A DNA stretch of 64,000 nucleotides from Diadema setosum (GCF_964275005.1 NC_092700.1:19845015-19909014); one strand, 5' to 3'. Positions 35,656 through 49,165 are shown, numbered from the stretch's first letter. The notes: a model not told the origin generated them from the sequence alone. Translations and numbers: made by a program.

Positions 35656-36869
35656 CAACATCCAACTATGAGTGCAAAGCTTAAGCTAAAAGTTCCACAA
35701 CATTTGCAAAAAAAAAACACAAAAAAACAACAACAAACAAATAAAAATCACGTGAGCATGTGTCAAGCAATGTATAGCGCGAAGACAAAGTGATGAATAG
35801 AAAAAAAAAATCAAAAATAGAAATCACACAAAAATTTACCATGATATGTTTTCTCTTGCCTCGCTTTACAATATAAAAGTACAACTTTTTTCAATGATAT
35901 GAATGGAAACAGTTATTGTGCTCACTGAATTGATCAACTGAATTGAATTGAGATATGGATATGTTGAACGAGAGCGCTACTGAAACTTCTGATATTCTAG
36001 TCTAGTAAGAACCTATAGAAAGGTCGTGGAACTTTGGTCAGATGTAGGCCTACTCAGTTGTGAGCGTGGGTGCGTATAAGTGGGAGTGTGTTTAAGCCTG
36101 TCAACTGCCTGTAATACGTTACAGATTTCATTTATCGTCTTGATCGTGAAAGGAAGGAATATGAAGTGCAAACGTGTAAGAATGATTTTTTTTTCAAAGC
36201 ATTGTCCGAACGGCATTCCCATTGTCCCAGGTCGATATTAGTCAGAATGTTATAAAAAAATAAACCACGGTCAATGAAAAATTCTTTAAAAACAAAGTAT
36301 CTCTGTACCATAATCAAACAATTTGATATTTGATACACTAACAACCATACAGCGTGTTTGCTCACCATAAATATTTCCACTATACCAACAGAAAAAAAAA
36401 AAAATGTTGGACGTTATTTTTTTATTGCGTTGTATTTTGGTAATGATAAAACACTGTGCTTGTGTTTTGACACAAAGTCAACAGGATGAGAAACCCACCA
36501 GAGCAAATCAGAGATACCTGAGTGCTTAGCGAAACCAATTGTAAACAAAGTGGGTGTTCAATATACTAGTACAATACACAGAAATTGTGATTCAATGACT
36601 TTGAAATTAATCATAGTATCTCAACCTAGCTTCCGGGAATTTTACCTCTGATCAAACCACTCAAAGCCACGGCGATATGGTCTACTACTCTGCACGCATG
36701 ATTGTGGGGTAAATAAGGACAGGGACCAAGGTATTAAATATGCGATCGCATTTCTCTGAAAGGACCCGACCTTCCAAGCTATTGACATGTATGTTTGGGA
36801 GGGTGGGTCAGTCTTGCGTTTAACAGTCATCGATCCCATGGTCACGGTTACTTCATGCATTCATCAAAC

Positions 36870-37285
36870 AAAGTGTGTCATCCATTATCAATCATCCATT
36901 TCTTTCTTTCTTTCCATTATTATGTTGTGCTTTATTCCTTTCAATACTTTATTGTATACCCTTCTGTCAAGTCATGTCATGTTGTTGTGGTTCTTTAGTC
37001 TTGTTCTGTCCTGTCTTGTTCCGTCCTGTCTTTGCAAACAATGTTCATAAGAATCATTTGAGTGGTTCACAGTATACACGCATGCTTATCAGTGGACCTC
37101 TCAATCCTTTTTTCCCCTTCAGATATAACTTTGTATTTTGCAGGTATGCATGTATAATTTTTATTGGTTAAATTATCATCTATCATGTAAAGTTGAACAT
37201 GTGCCTATGCTATAACTCCTGATTTATTCTGCGTTACGTTTTGCTGAAAAAAAAGAAAGAATGAAATAAATAATTGAATTTAAAA
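36870..37285 (+). mobile_element. LINE 3' end, family 2 (copy 1)
   Basis: Shares with 58340-58760 the words CTTCTGTCAAGTCATGTCAT, TTGTTCTGTCCTGTCTTG, GAGTGGTTCACAGTATACA and ATCTATCATGTAAAGT. It ends in GAATGAAATAAATAATTG. 5'-truncated 3' UTR only. Confidence 0.65.
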
Positions 37286-37399
37286 ATCCAGCCTTTGGAG
37301 ATGTTAAAATACTCTATGTTTTGCGAAAAGAAACAGCCGTCGAATGCGCTTTGGTGGGACAATGGTATTTTGAAGGAAAAAAAAAGTTTCACCCAATCG

Positions 37400-37435
37400 C
37401 AGTTGTATACGATTGCGGTTGGATTGAAGTTTTAA
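37400..37435. repeat. Short hairpin
   Basis: CAATCGCAGTTGTATACGAT...GATTGCGGTTGG: CCAATCGCA and TGCGATTGG-type arms around TTGTATACG. A minor inverted repeat of unknown origin. Confidence 0.4.
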
Positions 37436-38675
37436 TCAAGCCCTTCGATGTGACGGCCAGACATTTGAAAACGAAATCTCACTAGAAAGAAATGATGTAA
37501 GAGAGAAGATATCATTAGATATCAACAGTGTAAAGCACATTTTGCAGACTATTTCAATATTAGTTCACTGAAATTGAAATTGAAATTGCTCCCGTGTAAC
37601 AAGGATATTTACAAAACAGTGCATTTATCAAGTTTACACTTATACAAACCTAAAACCTACCTATCGTATTCTAATGCTCCAGAACAAATACAATCAATTC
37701 ATCATAGAGACTATAAACATCAATCATCCTGTGTTCGTAAAAAAAAAAAGACATTGCATGAGACACTCGTACAAGAAGCAAGAGGTATCAACAAGAAGTA
37801 CAAAGATTTCCAAAGGAAAAAAGTAGAGTCCTACAAAGAGGATCACTTGAATAGAAGATGCAGCTCTCTGTTGTAACAAGGTATTCACAAAAGAAAATTG
37901 GAAATGGAAATCCATCCATCCTATCCCCATCCCGTGTCCATGTGAGTAGTTCAGCTTTGATAAAAAAGGGGGGGATATAAGGGAAGATCAAGAAATTATG
38001 CGGATAGAAGGACTGGCATTGTATATTGATAACTACAGAATTAATCCTGTATGAACCCATTTTACTACGTCACTCTTTATGCGCATACAGTTATCTGGGA
38101 TTTTTGCTTTTTCATATCATTGTGCTTCCAAAATATCCACAATCGGGCAAAGAATCATCTTCGCTTGAAACAGATGTCCTCTGTCGACAATATGCACCTG
38201 ATAGTCCTAAAAATCGAAGAGAGTCTAAACTTAGTCACGAAGAGTTTTTCGTTCTTTTACCACTGAATACATAATCACTGGTGATGACACTGAGATATCA
38301 ATATTCTTCAGTGCTGAGAGAGTTTTCCATTAAATTGTGGAATCGCTAGATCTACGAAAGAAAAAGAAAAGAAAAGACTGACTGTTGACTGATCAATTAA
38401 GGACATACAATCAATAATTATTACCACCTTTGATGGTTTGTCGTGGATTTTTCGACATACTGGTTAGACTTCTAACCTCCAGTTGATAAAAAAAGGAAAA
38501 GAGATCATACAGGAAATGGATTGCCATAGACAATATGTTGTAAAGTGAGCATTTTCTTTGTCGCATGCGACACCCTATACGTCATCATGTATCCCATAAA
38601 AGGTTGCTATCGATTCCGCCAACATCCGTTTATGACCCAGCCAGCGTAAAGTTGCATGCTGGTGGAATCAATTAA

Positions 38676-39050
38676 AGGGGATGGCTAGTAATTGATCAGT
38701 GGGAATCAGCGGGAATGCTGGGGTGATTGTTCCAATCCGTGTGGGATTCATTTAAGAGTACATCATATATCTATTGTTGTGTTAAAATTATTTGTCTCAG
38801 AGTGGTCTCATATTCAAGTAATGTGCAGTTAATCGTTAATGATCGCCCCGTCACTGTACAGGCAAGCTAACCTGGAAACATTAGACTGTACATTACTTGA
38901 ATATGAAACCATTCTGAAGCAAATAATTTTCACACAACAATAGATATATAATGTACTCTTAAATGCATCCCACAAGGATTGGAACAATCATCCCCCAGCA
39001 CTCCCACTGATTCCCACTGATCAGTTACTCAGTAACCCTCGTCATTCCCT
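38676..39050. mobile_element. Palindromic TTAA/AGG-type MITE
   Basis: TTAA at 38672-38675, then AGGGGATGGCTAGTAATTGA. Pairing arms run through CAGTGGGAATCAGCGGGA, TTGTTCCAATCC and AAGAGTACATCATATATCTA with the right half (38880-39035). The right terminus GTCATTCCCT has lost its TTAA. About 375 bp, non-coding. Confidence 0.65.
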
Positions 39051-39597
39051 TGGCAACTTGAAGACAACACAACAAAGTCTAGCTGTGGATGTTCCGGTTG
39101 ACCTGCCAAAGGCCCCCTTGGTTTATTGGTGTCTTCTGGAGCATGCGTGACATGTCAGGAAGTCGGTAGATACACACACTACTCACCCACAATCAAGAGA
39201 AATGGCCTCATGTAGTGAAATTCAACTCTTGTGCAGACTGACTTTAATGAGTATAAGGGTAAAATATAATGAACAGCGTCAACATAATGAAGAAAGCCAA
39301 CTGTAAAGAATTGTCTCATATTTGATGAGTAGATCGAGTCAAGTATAATGAATAACGTCAAACGTAACGAACATAGTCAAATGTAGAACATAGTCAATGT
39401 AATAACAGAGTCAAATGAAGAGTCAGATGAAATGAACTGAAGAGTCCAATCTCATAAATTAATTAAGTTCATCGTGCTCATACAGATATATAGATATAGG
39501 CCTACATTAAAGTAATAAAATCGGATAGATAGAATGACATATATATCTATCTATTCATATATATCTATTCAAATCATTTCAAATATAGGCCTATATA

Positions 39598-39656
39598 TAG
39601 TGTATATACATGTATATATATATATGTACGTATGTATATATATATATATATATATT
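39598..39656. repeat. (TA)n microsatellite
   Basis: TA-rich run with TG/CG interruptions in an AT-rich intergenic stretch. Confidence 0.75.
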
Positions 39657-39950
39657 TGCCATTAAGCCTATTATAATGATTACATAAACTCGAATCAAGT
39701 AAACAGAGTAATTCAATTTCGATGAATGCAGCCAATTAATGTAATAAATAAACTTAGATCTGCATGAACTTGTTCGAATTTGCATATATGGACAAATAAA
39801 CTGAATATAATCAAATTTAAAAAAAAAACTTAAATCTGATGAACAAAGACCAATTATAATTGATTGATTCATATCAAATCAGAATTGTTATGGTATATAT
39901 CAATGACATATATGTGTATACATGTATTATATATATATATATATATATAT

Positions 39951-40200
39951 ATGAGGAGTTTGTTTGCAAAAACCGATAAGTCCATTTTTGAAGATTTTGA
40001 AATACGGTCTCTGTCATAAAGTGCAAAATAATACCTTTTAAATGATATATTGATCACTACATATAAAGGTATATTTTTGAAGTTATGGTCAAAAGAAGTA
40101 AAAATTTTCTTATTATTGTCTTTGTTTTTGTTGACCTTTTATCGCAAATATCTCCATTTGACAAATATGGACTTATCGGTTTTTGCAAACAAACTCTGCA
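39951..40200. mobile_element. ~245-bp TIR element inserted in (TA)n, copy 1
   Basis: The termini GAGTTTGTTTGCAAAAACCG and CGGTTTTTGCAAACAAACTC are perfect inverted repeats that extend to ATAAGTCCAT/ATGGACTTAT. (TA)n lies on both sides, so TA target choice is likely (mariner-like). Same orientation as copy 2. Confidence 0.75.
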
Positions 40201-40213
40201 TATATATATATAT

Positions 40214-40466
40214 ATGAAGAGCTTGTTCGCAATAACCGATAAGTCCATTTTTTAAAGATTTTGATGTATGGTCTCTGTCATAAAGTACAAAATAATACCT
40301 TTTAAATGATATATTGGTCACTACTGACAGGTATATTTTTGAAGTTATGGTCAAAAGAAGCAAAAATTTTCATATTATTCTCTTTATTTTTCTTGACCTT
40401 TAATCGCAAATATCTTCATTTGGCAAATATGGACTTATCGGTTTTTGCGAACGAACTCTTCATATA
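40214..40466. mobile_element. ~250-bp TIR element inserted in (TA)n, copy 2
   Basis: Directly follows copy 1, separated only by a short TA run. Termini GAAGAGCTTGTTCGCAATAA and TTTTTGCGAACGAACTCTTC. The interior (GGTCTCTGTCATAAAGTAC, TTTTTGAAGTTATGGTCAA) is nearly identical to copy 1. Confidence 0.75.
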
Positions 40467-40516
40467 TATATATATATATATATATATACATGTGTGTGTG
40501 TGTGTGTGTGTGTGTC
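40467..40516. repeat. (TA)n(GT)n microsatellite
   Basis: TA run followed by (GT)n, at the right border of TIR-element copy 2. Confidence 0.8.
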
Positions 40517-43500
40517 AATTTATATAATTATCCTGGCAACACGGTAGTGTACGGCAAGTACGTAACTACGTAATTGCGTCATAAATTCTGACGGGATTAC
40601 ATCAATTCACAAAGATAATTTAGTGATTTCGAGCCCTCACAAGTTTTTCTTTTCTTTTTTCCTCCAATCAATTCAAGAAGAAAAATCATATCTGCAGGAT
40701 TTGTTCGTTCTGAAATTGTTAAAATGAAATGATTATGGTGTTTAAAAGGAATGATATAGCCTTAAATTACAACCAAAAAAAATATTACAACATTCAATAT
40801 ACGAATCAGAGGAGGTGTTGTGAAACATTACGATTAATCCTGTTGTTTGTTGGCTTTGCGTATATGATTTTTACTACCTGGTAACTTCAATCTTTGAAAC
40901 ATGTTAATCTGCGAAATTGTATAATTTTTGTGTTCTGCTCCCTTTTGTTCAAGTTTATACAAATCAATTCGAATGAAGAGCGGATTGTTACTATAAGCAT
41001 CGAAGTACAGCAACCCCATCGTATATAAAGCGTGACATCATAATAAACCACCAACTTTCGTAACTTATCGTGTATTCGAATCCCACGTGTTTTCATAGCC
41101 CTACTGGTTCCTGTGGGATAATTAATAATGGAACAAAATAAGTAAAGCACACAAACTGCGCGACGTTTATTTGTTTAACTAATACTAATAGCTGTCATGA
41201 TGAAAAATAATGAAATTATCAACTACAATGTAAACGATGTCTATGACGGCAGTAGTAATAAAGAGATGAATCGTAATAAAGATGAAAATAATTACGACTA
41301 TTTTAACAATAATTATAATATCTTATCCACCCAAAAAAAGAATTTAGATTTCGTATCAAATAGGAGGAAATAATACTTCTTATTTGAATTCAGCGATACA
41401 GAATTACTGTCCATAGAAGCGGTGGGTAGAGACTCCGTCTTTTATCTCATTCCCGCTGTGCATAAGAGGTGTCTCTGCTTCATCTCGATCGAATTATTGT
41501 AAAGCATTCAATTCACGTGGTGATGAAAAAAAAAATGTGATCTGCCCCGATGCAGATTGGCATAATCCTAATTCAACTGTTTAATAACGCATGACCCAAA
41601 GTGTTCCGTTGCACGTTCACATGCGGTTCCTTCCGGAGAGAAAAAAGCCTCGAAAATGTTCTGTTCAAAACAAAACATTACTATGACGGAGATACACAAC
41701 ACTCCATGCATGCGATAATGGATTGGTACATTCTTTGCGGGAAAATCAAAGTTTTGAAATCTGATCCTATACATGGAAATCTATAAGGTTATTATTCTTA
41801 ATGAATTCTCATATTCAAATCCAGGTTCAATAATGTGTATAGTACTTGCATTTCTGCATTCAATGAGTCCACATGTATATCTGACGTAGATTCCCCTCTA
41901 AACGGCAGTGTTTCAATGAAAGAGGAACATTGTGCCTAAAACACACTGTGTAGTGATGAAACAACGGAACTGGATTTGAACTGCGGATCTTGTCTTTAAT
42001 GCCCCGGAATCGATCGATCCGAGAATATTTTCAATTCATTTTCAATTTATTATGATATAATCTCAATGAAAAAAAAAAATACATCAAGGATAACCAAGTA
42101 CTATCTGCTTAGGGTGTAAAATTATTGCAAATATATGGAATATGAAAATTTGGACCTAGGTAAAAATGCTATAAAGAGCTATAAAGAGCTACTTAAAAGC
42201 AAGCTTGTTAACATGGTTAAGGGTAGTTCCCAGTATTGAACCGAGTGTAGATACTGGGATAAGGAGCACGGATACAACATAGGACCCAAATATATAAAAC
42301 AAAAAGAAAAGACAGAGAAGGTAATTTTGATGTTGTTGTTGTTGTTGTTGTTGTTGTTATTGCTGCTTTTTTTGTGTGTTTTGCAGCAGTGTGGGTTTTT
42401 TATCGTTATTATAGCCATGTTACAAAGTTTGTAACAGAAAAAGTATGCACAATCAAGGTAGTGATGAGGTATTCTTGTTTGTCTTTTTGTTCATCATGAA
42501 GAAGAGTTTACTGAAGATACGTTTTCAGTGTAAACAAACCTTAATATTGTCACATTGTGCACGCTGTAGATTAATTGTTCTACGATATACTGGCGGCAGC
42601 AATCCTACTCGCTGAACATGATTTTTCAGAGCATGATCAATGATGATCTGCGAATATCATCGTCGCGCTCAATGACCTTGGGGGAAAACAGTATCTAGGC
42701 CAAACTATGATATTGTTTCAGTGTTTTGCAGTTAATTAGGTCGAGCCTGATGCACGCGAAAAATATCTGACAAACAAACGCCTTATTTGCATGAAACGAC
42801 ATCCATTCAGCGGATATGAATGCTTTGCAGAGATAATGTCTAATTTACTTTTGGCAGATATATGTGTTACAGAATTTGGTTAGTTTGGCGGTCAAGCAAA
42901 TGCCAGTTATGACGTGAAAAATAACCCTGCATCACCTTTTAAAGGCAAATATGATGGGTTGAGCCGTCGCACAGCATACAAACATAGACATGGCTCTCTG
43001 AGGTATAATCCGCAATTACCATGTTGTTTGAGGAGCAAATGTTGTGACGAATTAGAATATGTTTGATATTTGGTGGTCTTTTTTATTTCGCGTGTGTCGG
43101 AGTACTTGTCCAAACTTGTTTACAAGATGTCATTATACGTCAGAAATCTGGCGTTCTAGTGATGTTGGAAATATAGCTTTTGATAAACAAGCAAGAACCA
43201 TATGTGTGTGTGTTTGTATATGTGTGTGTGTGTTCGTGTGTGTCCACTTAATTGGCATTCAAAAGATGTGTAGGTATGTTTCCTGAATGCAGTTCATGGT
43301 CTATAGTATACACACATTATAAACGCATTTATTTCACAAAACACTTTCTTACAATATTATGAACAACATAATTATTATGCATTTGATTGTTTGTTGTTAA
43401 TTGCACAGTGGATTCGTGGTTATATAGGATGATACGACTTGAATGAACTGACATGCTGTCAAAGCGGAAATATGCGTGTTTTGTTGTTTTGTTAATGTTT

Positions 43501-43905
43501 GGTTTGTCTTTAAAGAGTAAGCAGATACAGATAGGCACTTAGAGCCAAGAGGATCATTCCGTTCTTTTGATGCAACTGATCTAATAGTCCTGTCACCTAC
43601 TTGATTTCAAGTTACAGAAAAGTTGAGTTCGTGGTAATAACTTGATAAATCTTTAGGGTACCTATGCTGTACACTTTTTATATTATAGGTCTTAAGTAAA
43701 TGATTAGTGAAGTGTTACGGAAAAAACGTAGATTAGATTAACCGAAAGACAGAAGATAGGTAAGGCTAGAATACAGAATTCTAATCAAACAAGAAGAGGA
43801 GGGTAATGCATGTATCTTTTGCAACCGTATAACCTGACGTAAAACCGTAATGTCATTTGATATTTGCTTTTGCGAAAAGGCAAAAGAAAAAAAAATAGAA
43901 GAGAT
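40517..43905. other. AT-rich intergenic stretch
   Basis: (GTT)n at 42328-42359 and GT-rich runs at 43200-43245. No gene, RNA or clear mobile element recognised. Confidence 0.5.
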
Positions 43906-44148
43906 GTTTGCAAAAACCGATAAGTCCATATTTGTCAAAAGGAGATATTTGTGATTAAAGGTCAAGAAAAACAAAGGGGATAATAAGAAATTTTTTGCTT
44001 CTATTGACCATAACTTCAAAAATATACTTTTATATGCAGTGACCAATATATCATCTAAAAGGTATTATTTTGTACTTTATGACAGAGACCGTACTTCAAA
44101 ATCTTCAAAAATGGACTTATCGGTTTTTGCAAACAAACTCTTCATTAT
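43906..44148. mobile_element. ~243-bp TIR element, copy 3 (inverted orientation)
   Basis: TGTTTGCAAAAACCGATAAG at the left and CTTATCGGTTTTTGCAAACA at the right. The interior is the reverse complement of copies 1 and 2 (GACCATAACTTCAAAAATAT, TGTACTTTATGACAGAGACC). Confidence 0.75.
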
Positions 44149-45548
44149 AGTTACACACAGTTAGGTAGGGCACTATAAACGCATCTTCACAGCCAAAGAA
44201 GCAGAAACGTTTAGAATTCTATACGTTTCTGTGAACTCGGAAGAAATTCCTGAGGACATCACATACATGTATATCATATTCTACAAATATTTTCGGAATC
44301 AAAAGTTATCCATTATCAACATTAACGCAGGCGTGTGTGTGTGTGTGTGTGTGTGTTTTTTTTTTCTTGGATTGGCAAATACCCAAAGTACATGTATAGG
44401 CCCATCTCCCTTTTAAAGGAGTGTGCATAGTTATATTGATTACATGCTTTTTTTTTCAATCAGAGGAGAATCTGATTGCGAATTGTCGTACGTGAAATTT
44501 GATGTGTCTCAGAAGTCCAAATTGCAAGAAAACGAATACGCCAGCATAAAACATGTTTCCCAAATGGATATCAGCAAACAGCGTGCATGCTGCAACCAAT
44601 TGCGGGGGTTGGGATAGTATTCAAGAGCTTATAGTCGAATACGTTTTGATTGTTACGGATCAAGGCCTTTGACCGGAGACCAGTTGTTTTTTTTTTTTTT
44701 GTTTTTTTTTAATACTAGTATGAGAGGAGTCATCCCGGCACCAGACTAAGTCTGCACAAGTTCAAGCTTAAGAAGTATTTACTCCTGGTTAACGTATTTT
44801 TTCTTTTTTTTTATGGTTCTGTTCCTGGTAGGATGGGATAATTGGAGTGTTTCATTGAGGGTATGCAGTCGCTGGATGCGGGGGAACTTGTATTGCTGTG
44901 CCGAGGACAGCCCTCCCCCCACCCTCTCGTTGTAAAAATGAAGAGAGGAAAGAAGAAAACACCACTAAGGAAGCTGGGATAGAGGGACAGGGAGAGAGAG
45001 AGAGAGAGAGAGAGGGAGACAAAAACACATTTACCACATTCAGTTGCAGAGCATACAAGCGAGTATGATAGCCGCGTGTGCAAACATACGTGAACACACA
45101 CACATAAATAAATTAAAAAAAAAAATAATGATACGAAGAAAACAAACATATCAAAATACGGGTGAAGGAACAAACAGTAGTAAACTGCATCAGAGTAGTC
45201 ATCAAAAATGAAATTTAAAAAAAAAATCCAAAAATAGATAACTCATTTTACCTTGTTCACTGAATTGAAACACAAGGTATAAGAGTCAACAACATGATAG
45301 CATCAGAACAAGCCAAAATAATTTCAGCTGATAGTAGGACACTGGCTGTTGTTGGTCGTTACTCTTCTAAATTAGATTAAAGCAGACTTGGACAGATATT
45401 TTTGCTATTGATGTTGCTGTTGATATTTTTTTCAAGGAACGCAACGGGACGCAAAGAGGAAGAGAACGTTTGAAAGAAAAAAATACACCTGCCAAACGCT
45501 GCATCTCATGCAGGACTTATGGAATGGTAAAGTTGAGACCTGGATCAA

Positions 45549-45620
45549 GGTTTGATTTGATTTGATTTGATTTGATTTGATTTGATTTGATTTGATTTGA
45601 TTTGATTTGATTTGATTTAT
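45549..45620 (-). repeat. (TTTGA)n run, likely tail of a minus-oriented LINE
   Basis: About fourteen TTTGA units ending TTTATTCAC, which reads (TCAAA)n after AATAAA on the minus strand. This resembles a retrotransposon 3' end. Body not identified. Confidence 0.55.
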
Positions 45621-45759
45621 TCACAAAATGCATATATACATACACTACACAAAAATATGCGCATAGTTTGTACGGGAAATAGGTTATTATACATTTTGTG
45701 TGGATCGCAATAAGCTATGAAAAGTTTGACTGGAACGTTCAGGTTTCTAACATTTCATT

Positions 45760-45763
<4 letters not shown>

Positions 45764-45791
<28 letters not shown>
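45764..45791. repeat. (GT)n microsatellite
   Basis: About 14 GT units. Confidence 0.85.
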
Positions 45792-45793
<2 letters not shown>

Positions 45794-45864
45794 ATAATGG
45801 GAAATCTCTTATGAAATCTAAAAGACCATGTAATTCAAAGAGGAATTCAACGTTTATATCATGA

Positions 45865-46185
45865 AAATTAGTTACGAAATGGCTGAGATATCCAAAACAG
45901 AGCGATCCTAATAAAAAGCTTACAATCTCATAAAATATGAAAGACTGGGCAATTCTAAGAGGTATTCAACATTAATCTGATGAAAATTGGTTTTGAAATG
46001 GCTGAGATATCCAAAACACAGCGATCCTAATAAAAAGATCATAATCAAAAGTTTACATATCTCATGAATAATGAAAGAGCATGCAATTCTAAGAGGTGTT
46101 CACCATTTATCATGATGAACATTGGTTTTGAAATGCCTGAGATATCCAAAACAAAGGGATCCTAATAAAAGGACTTTGTTTTAAG
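45865..46185. repeat. Short tandem repeat of ~120-137 bp, three copies
   Basis: GAAATGGCTGAGATATCCAA and GCGATCCTAATAAAAAG recur at about 45878, 45995 and 46132. AATTCTAAGAGGTRTTCA separates them. The copies differ by small indels. Confidence 0.7.
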
Positions 46186-46306
46186 TCATCTCAGCCATTT
46201 CAGAACGAATTTTCGTCAAATGACTATCGACTATTGACTAGCTCTTAAAATGGTATACTGTGTATACATTTCATGAGTGGTTTCTTAGTATTTCGCAAAA
46301 AGTTAA

Positions 46307-46656
46307 AGGTGTTTACCTTTCGGATCAGTGATTTAGTAAATGTTCTAGATATCGCTTTTGATGCATACATGTCAGTTGTATCACAAAACATCCTACCATA
46401 TAAAATGTTTGCAATTAAGCCTGAAATAAAAGTGGATACCACATTTTTCTCATTAAACCGTAACTGTAGACGGTTTAGTCTGGAATCATTTTTATTGTAA
46501 CTGTAGTTAACATTTTGTATATCATCAATTCTTAACATCGATTATACTGGTTCAAATTTTTGCATTGGTTGTTTCTATCTCTAACTCATATTTAAGAACT
46601 ATTTTGAAGCACTAACGCTGGGTTTTTGTTTTATCTGCAAATGGTAAATTATGCCT
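46307..46656. mobile_element. TTAA/AGG-ended MITE, 350 bp
   Basis: Flanked by TTAA at 46303-46306 and 46657-46660. Ends AGGTGTTTACCTTTCGG and ATGGTAAATTATGCCT are inverted relatives. Its interior is the reverse complement of the copy at 55193-55734 (CTGATCC, CATCCTACCATATAAAAT, AAACCGTAACTGTAGACGG). Confidence 0.75.
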
Positions 46657-48357
46657 TTAAAAGCTAAATTCCTCATTTTATGCATCTCTACCAATACTAC
46701 ACCATTCGTTTAAGAACTGATTATCTCTGGTTGCATAACAAAACATTTGGGTCAGAGCACAGAGCACAGAGTGGCTTCATATTTGCTCAATGTTTTTGGC
46801 GAAATTTCTGTCAAACGTTTTTATTTCATATTCCTTAACTACCGTCAGAATGTCTTGGAATTGTGTGCGATTGAAATAAAGGTTTGACAGTTATTTTGTC
46901 TAATCAAACGTGTTATGTGCAATTAAAGTCTTATATCGAACTCAAAATAGTAAGAGTCACGCCAGTACGAATTGAAATAATTTGTCGAAATAGCGTCAAA
47001 TCTTATTTGAACGCTCGTTCTGCCTTCTATGCGCCATTCTTGAAATAACATCATCTAGCGATTAAACTTATTGTGACTTTAGCGAATGTATAGTGCGATA
47101 TCTATCAGGTTACACGTTATGCTTGGATACATTACGTAGTTCCCCGTGGGAGACCTACCAGGATATAGTTGGCAAGAGGTTTACGTGAGTTTTCGGTTGG
47201 TAAACACTTTCCCACTACCCTGGAAGAAGAATTATACCAATAGGTCGTCTGTTATGATAAATAGGTACCACTAAGCCGAAGCAGTCCAAAATTCACGCCA
47301 TGATATCGATCTTACGACCTGTCTAATTTCGCAAGACCTAGGGCGCACTGTGGTATTTTGTGCAGGGAGCTTTCCACCTCCCTGGTTTGTGTGTGTGATA
47401 ATTGATGTAGTTCCATTTTTGTGGTTTCTTATCGTTATAGCAACATAAGCACATGCGCTTTCGTAGGGTACGCTTTCTCATTGTCATAGTGCAAGAGTAT
47501 ATTTTATGCCTATACATGTCATGTAGGCCCCAACGTTATGGCGCATGCGTGAAACGGCTCACAAGACGTTGTTGGTATGCAGCTGTTACCGGCGATGCCT
47601 TTCATGCTAGTTAAAGCGTCATCCAGGACTTGTTTACCAGGGATAGTTCCAGAGTAAGATTTCTGGAAAGTCTCACGGCATTTTACCCGAGAGTTTACCC
47701 GAGCCTTTCATGCTACGTCACGCGCGAGTTGCATGTACAGTAGGCCCTACTTGGAAATCTCGGGTGAAATTTGCTATTAATTCCCCTTTCACGCTAGTCA
47801 TTAGCTGAATCAACTGGGGGACTCAACCGGGAATCCAATGGGTAAACTCTCAAGAACATTCCTTTCATGGTAGCCATTGGGCACTCGTTTCATTGTTTCT
47901 CATCTACTCTTTTGAAGCGGAAGTACGCAATAGCGCATGCGCGAAATTTTAATTTCTCGCGCGCAAAATGTTGTTGGCATACACTATACGCCTGCTGACC
48001 TGTCACTTATTGTCCTTAGCCTTGTGTACATCGTGTTCAGTTTTAGTGGAGAGATCTACAATCTAGCTCTTTCGTTGCGAGGTTCTGGCACAACATTGGG
48101 GTTTATGTTAACATGCCATGAAATTGAGATTTTTTTTTTTTTTTTTGATTTATGGTGCCTCTGATGTTTCTGATCCAAGTCGATTTGTTGGAAAACCAAA
48201 ACTATTAATACTGCAGGAACGCAGGCGAGCAGGGAGAATGAGGAGAAGGGAGAGAGGGGAGAGAGGAACCGGCGCTACTGAATGCATCTTTCGCGAATGT
48301 TGCGCTCGGTGCTTCTTCTTGAACAGCGCTGCTGACTTCATGGCAGTACGTGGTGCC

Positions 48358-48734
48358 ATTGTTTGTTCGTTCATTCATTTTTCCATCTGAGAAGATGGCT
48401 GGATAGCCCATACTCAGCTACGTTGAACTGGTCTTCCATGGGTTCCAGTTGGATGTGAGGTGGGACCACTTCACCGGGTTAAACTCCGTGCTCTTTGAGA
48501 TGAATGAATTAAGCGGGATCTTTTGCGTGCATGAGTTGTTACTCTCTCATACACGGGACCTCCATTTTAATAGTTGATGTCCTATCCGAGGGACAGAGTG
48601 TTTTGCCTCTTTCTAGAGGGTACGGTATGCTTACACACAACATTAATTGCTCAGTCCAGACTCGGGTTCGAACCCGGGCCGCGTGGTCATGAGGCAGACG
48701 CGCTACCGACTGAGCCAATTCACCGTCCTCAGGG
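48358..48734 (-). mobile_element. tRNA-derived SINE (copy 2), minus orientation
   Basis: Head on the minus strand: TGGCTCAGTCGGTAGCGCG then GGGTTCGAACCCGAG. Body and 3' region (CCATCTTCTCAGATGG, GATCCCGCTTAATTCATT) align with copy 1 at 26476-26885. It lies directly 5' of a Harbinger transposase relic. Confidence 0.85.
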
Positions 48735-48749
48735 CGATCGCACATTATT

Positions 48750-49165
48750 TTGATAGGAGAGAAGTGCTTTATTTTCGACTCATCTGGGAGTTCCTCCTCC
48801 TGCGAGTCGATACCGAATATTTCCAGGAGTATTTTCGCATATCCAAGACTGGCTTTATATACGTTTAGCAGAAGAACTTAGACCATTGCTGGAGGAGCAG
48901 GTGAGAAAATTGAGGAACCAATTGGACTATCCAGAGTTTACCTGGTGGCTGTATTGTGGTGGTTACCAACCTTTGTTGAATGCGGAACAAGTGCCAACTG
49001 TCTGCCATTCCATGTCGTCTCTACGCTTTGCACCTTGACATGGGAAGTGTGCTGTTCTCTAATGACTTCTTGGAATTTATTCAATCGCTTTATATCACTG
49101 CCCAGTGAGAGCCCATTTGACGAGGTCGTCTCTGGATTCAGAATAATAGCTCCATTTTAGTTTTC
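48750..49165 (+). pseudogene. PIF/Harbinger transposase fragment, frameshifted
   Basis: Pieces in different frames read YFQEYFRISKTGF, then RLAEELRPLLEEQVRKL, then RVYLVAVLWWLP and SESPFDEVVSGFRI. This order (FRMSKxxFxxL, LxPxLxxx, rVAxALwwLA, lPxxxxxxxVxxGF) is that of the N-terminal half of Harbinger-type transposases. At least two frameshifts and stops break it, and the catalytic DDE half is not seen. Inactive remnant. Recognition is by motif only. Confidence 0.55.

Larger units (their letters stand above)
35211..38671. other. Intergenic, downstream of the SRCR-SMB gene
   Basis: Simple (GAA)n/(GAT)n at 35446-35490, A-rich tracts and one LINE 3' end (36870-37285). No gene recognised. Confidence 0.6.
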
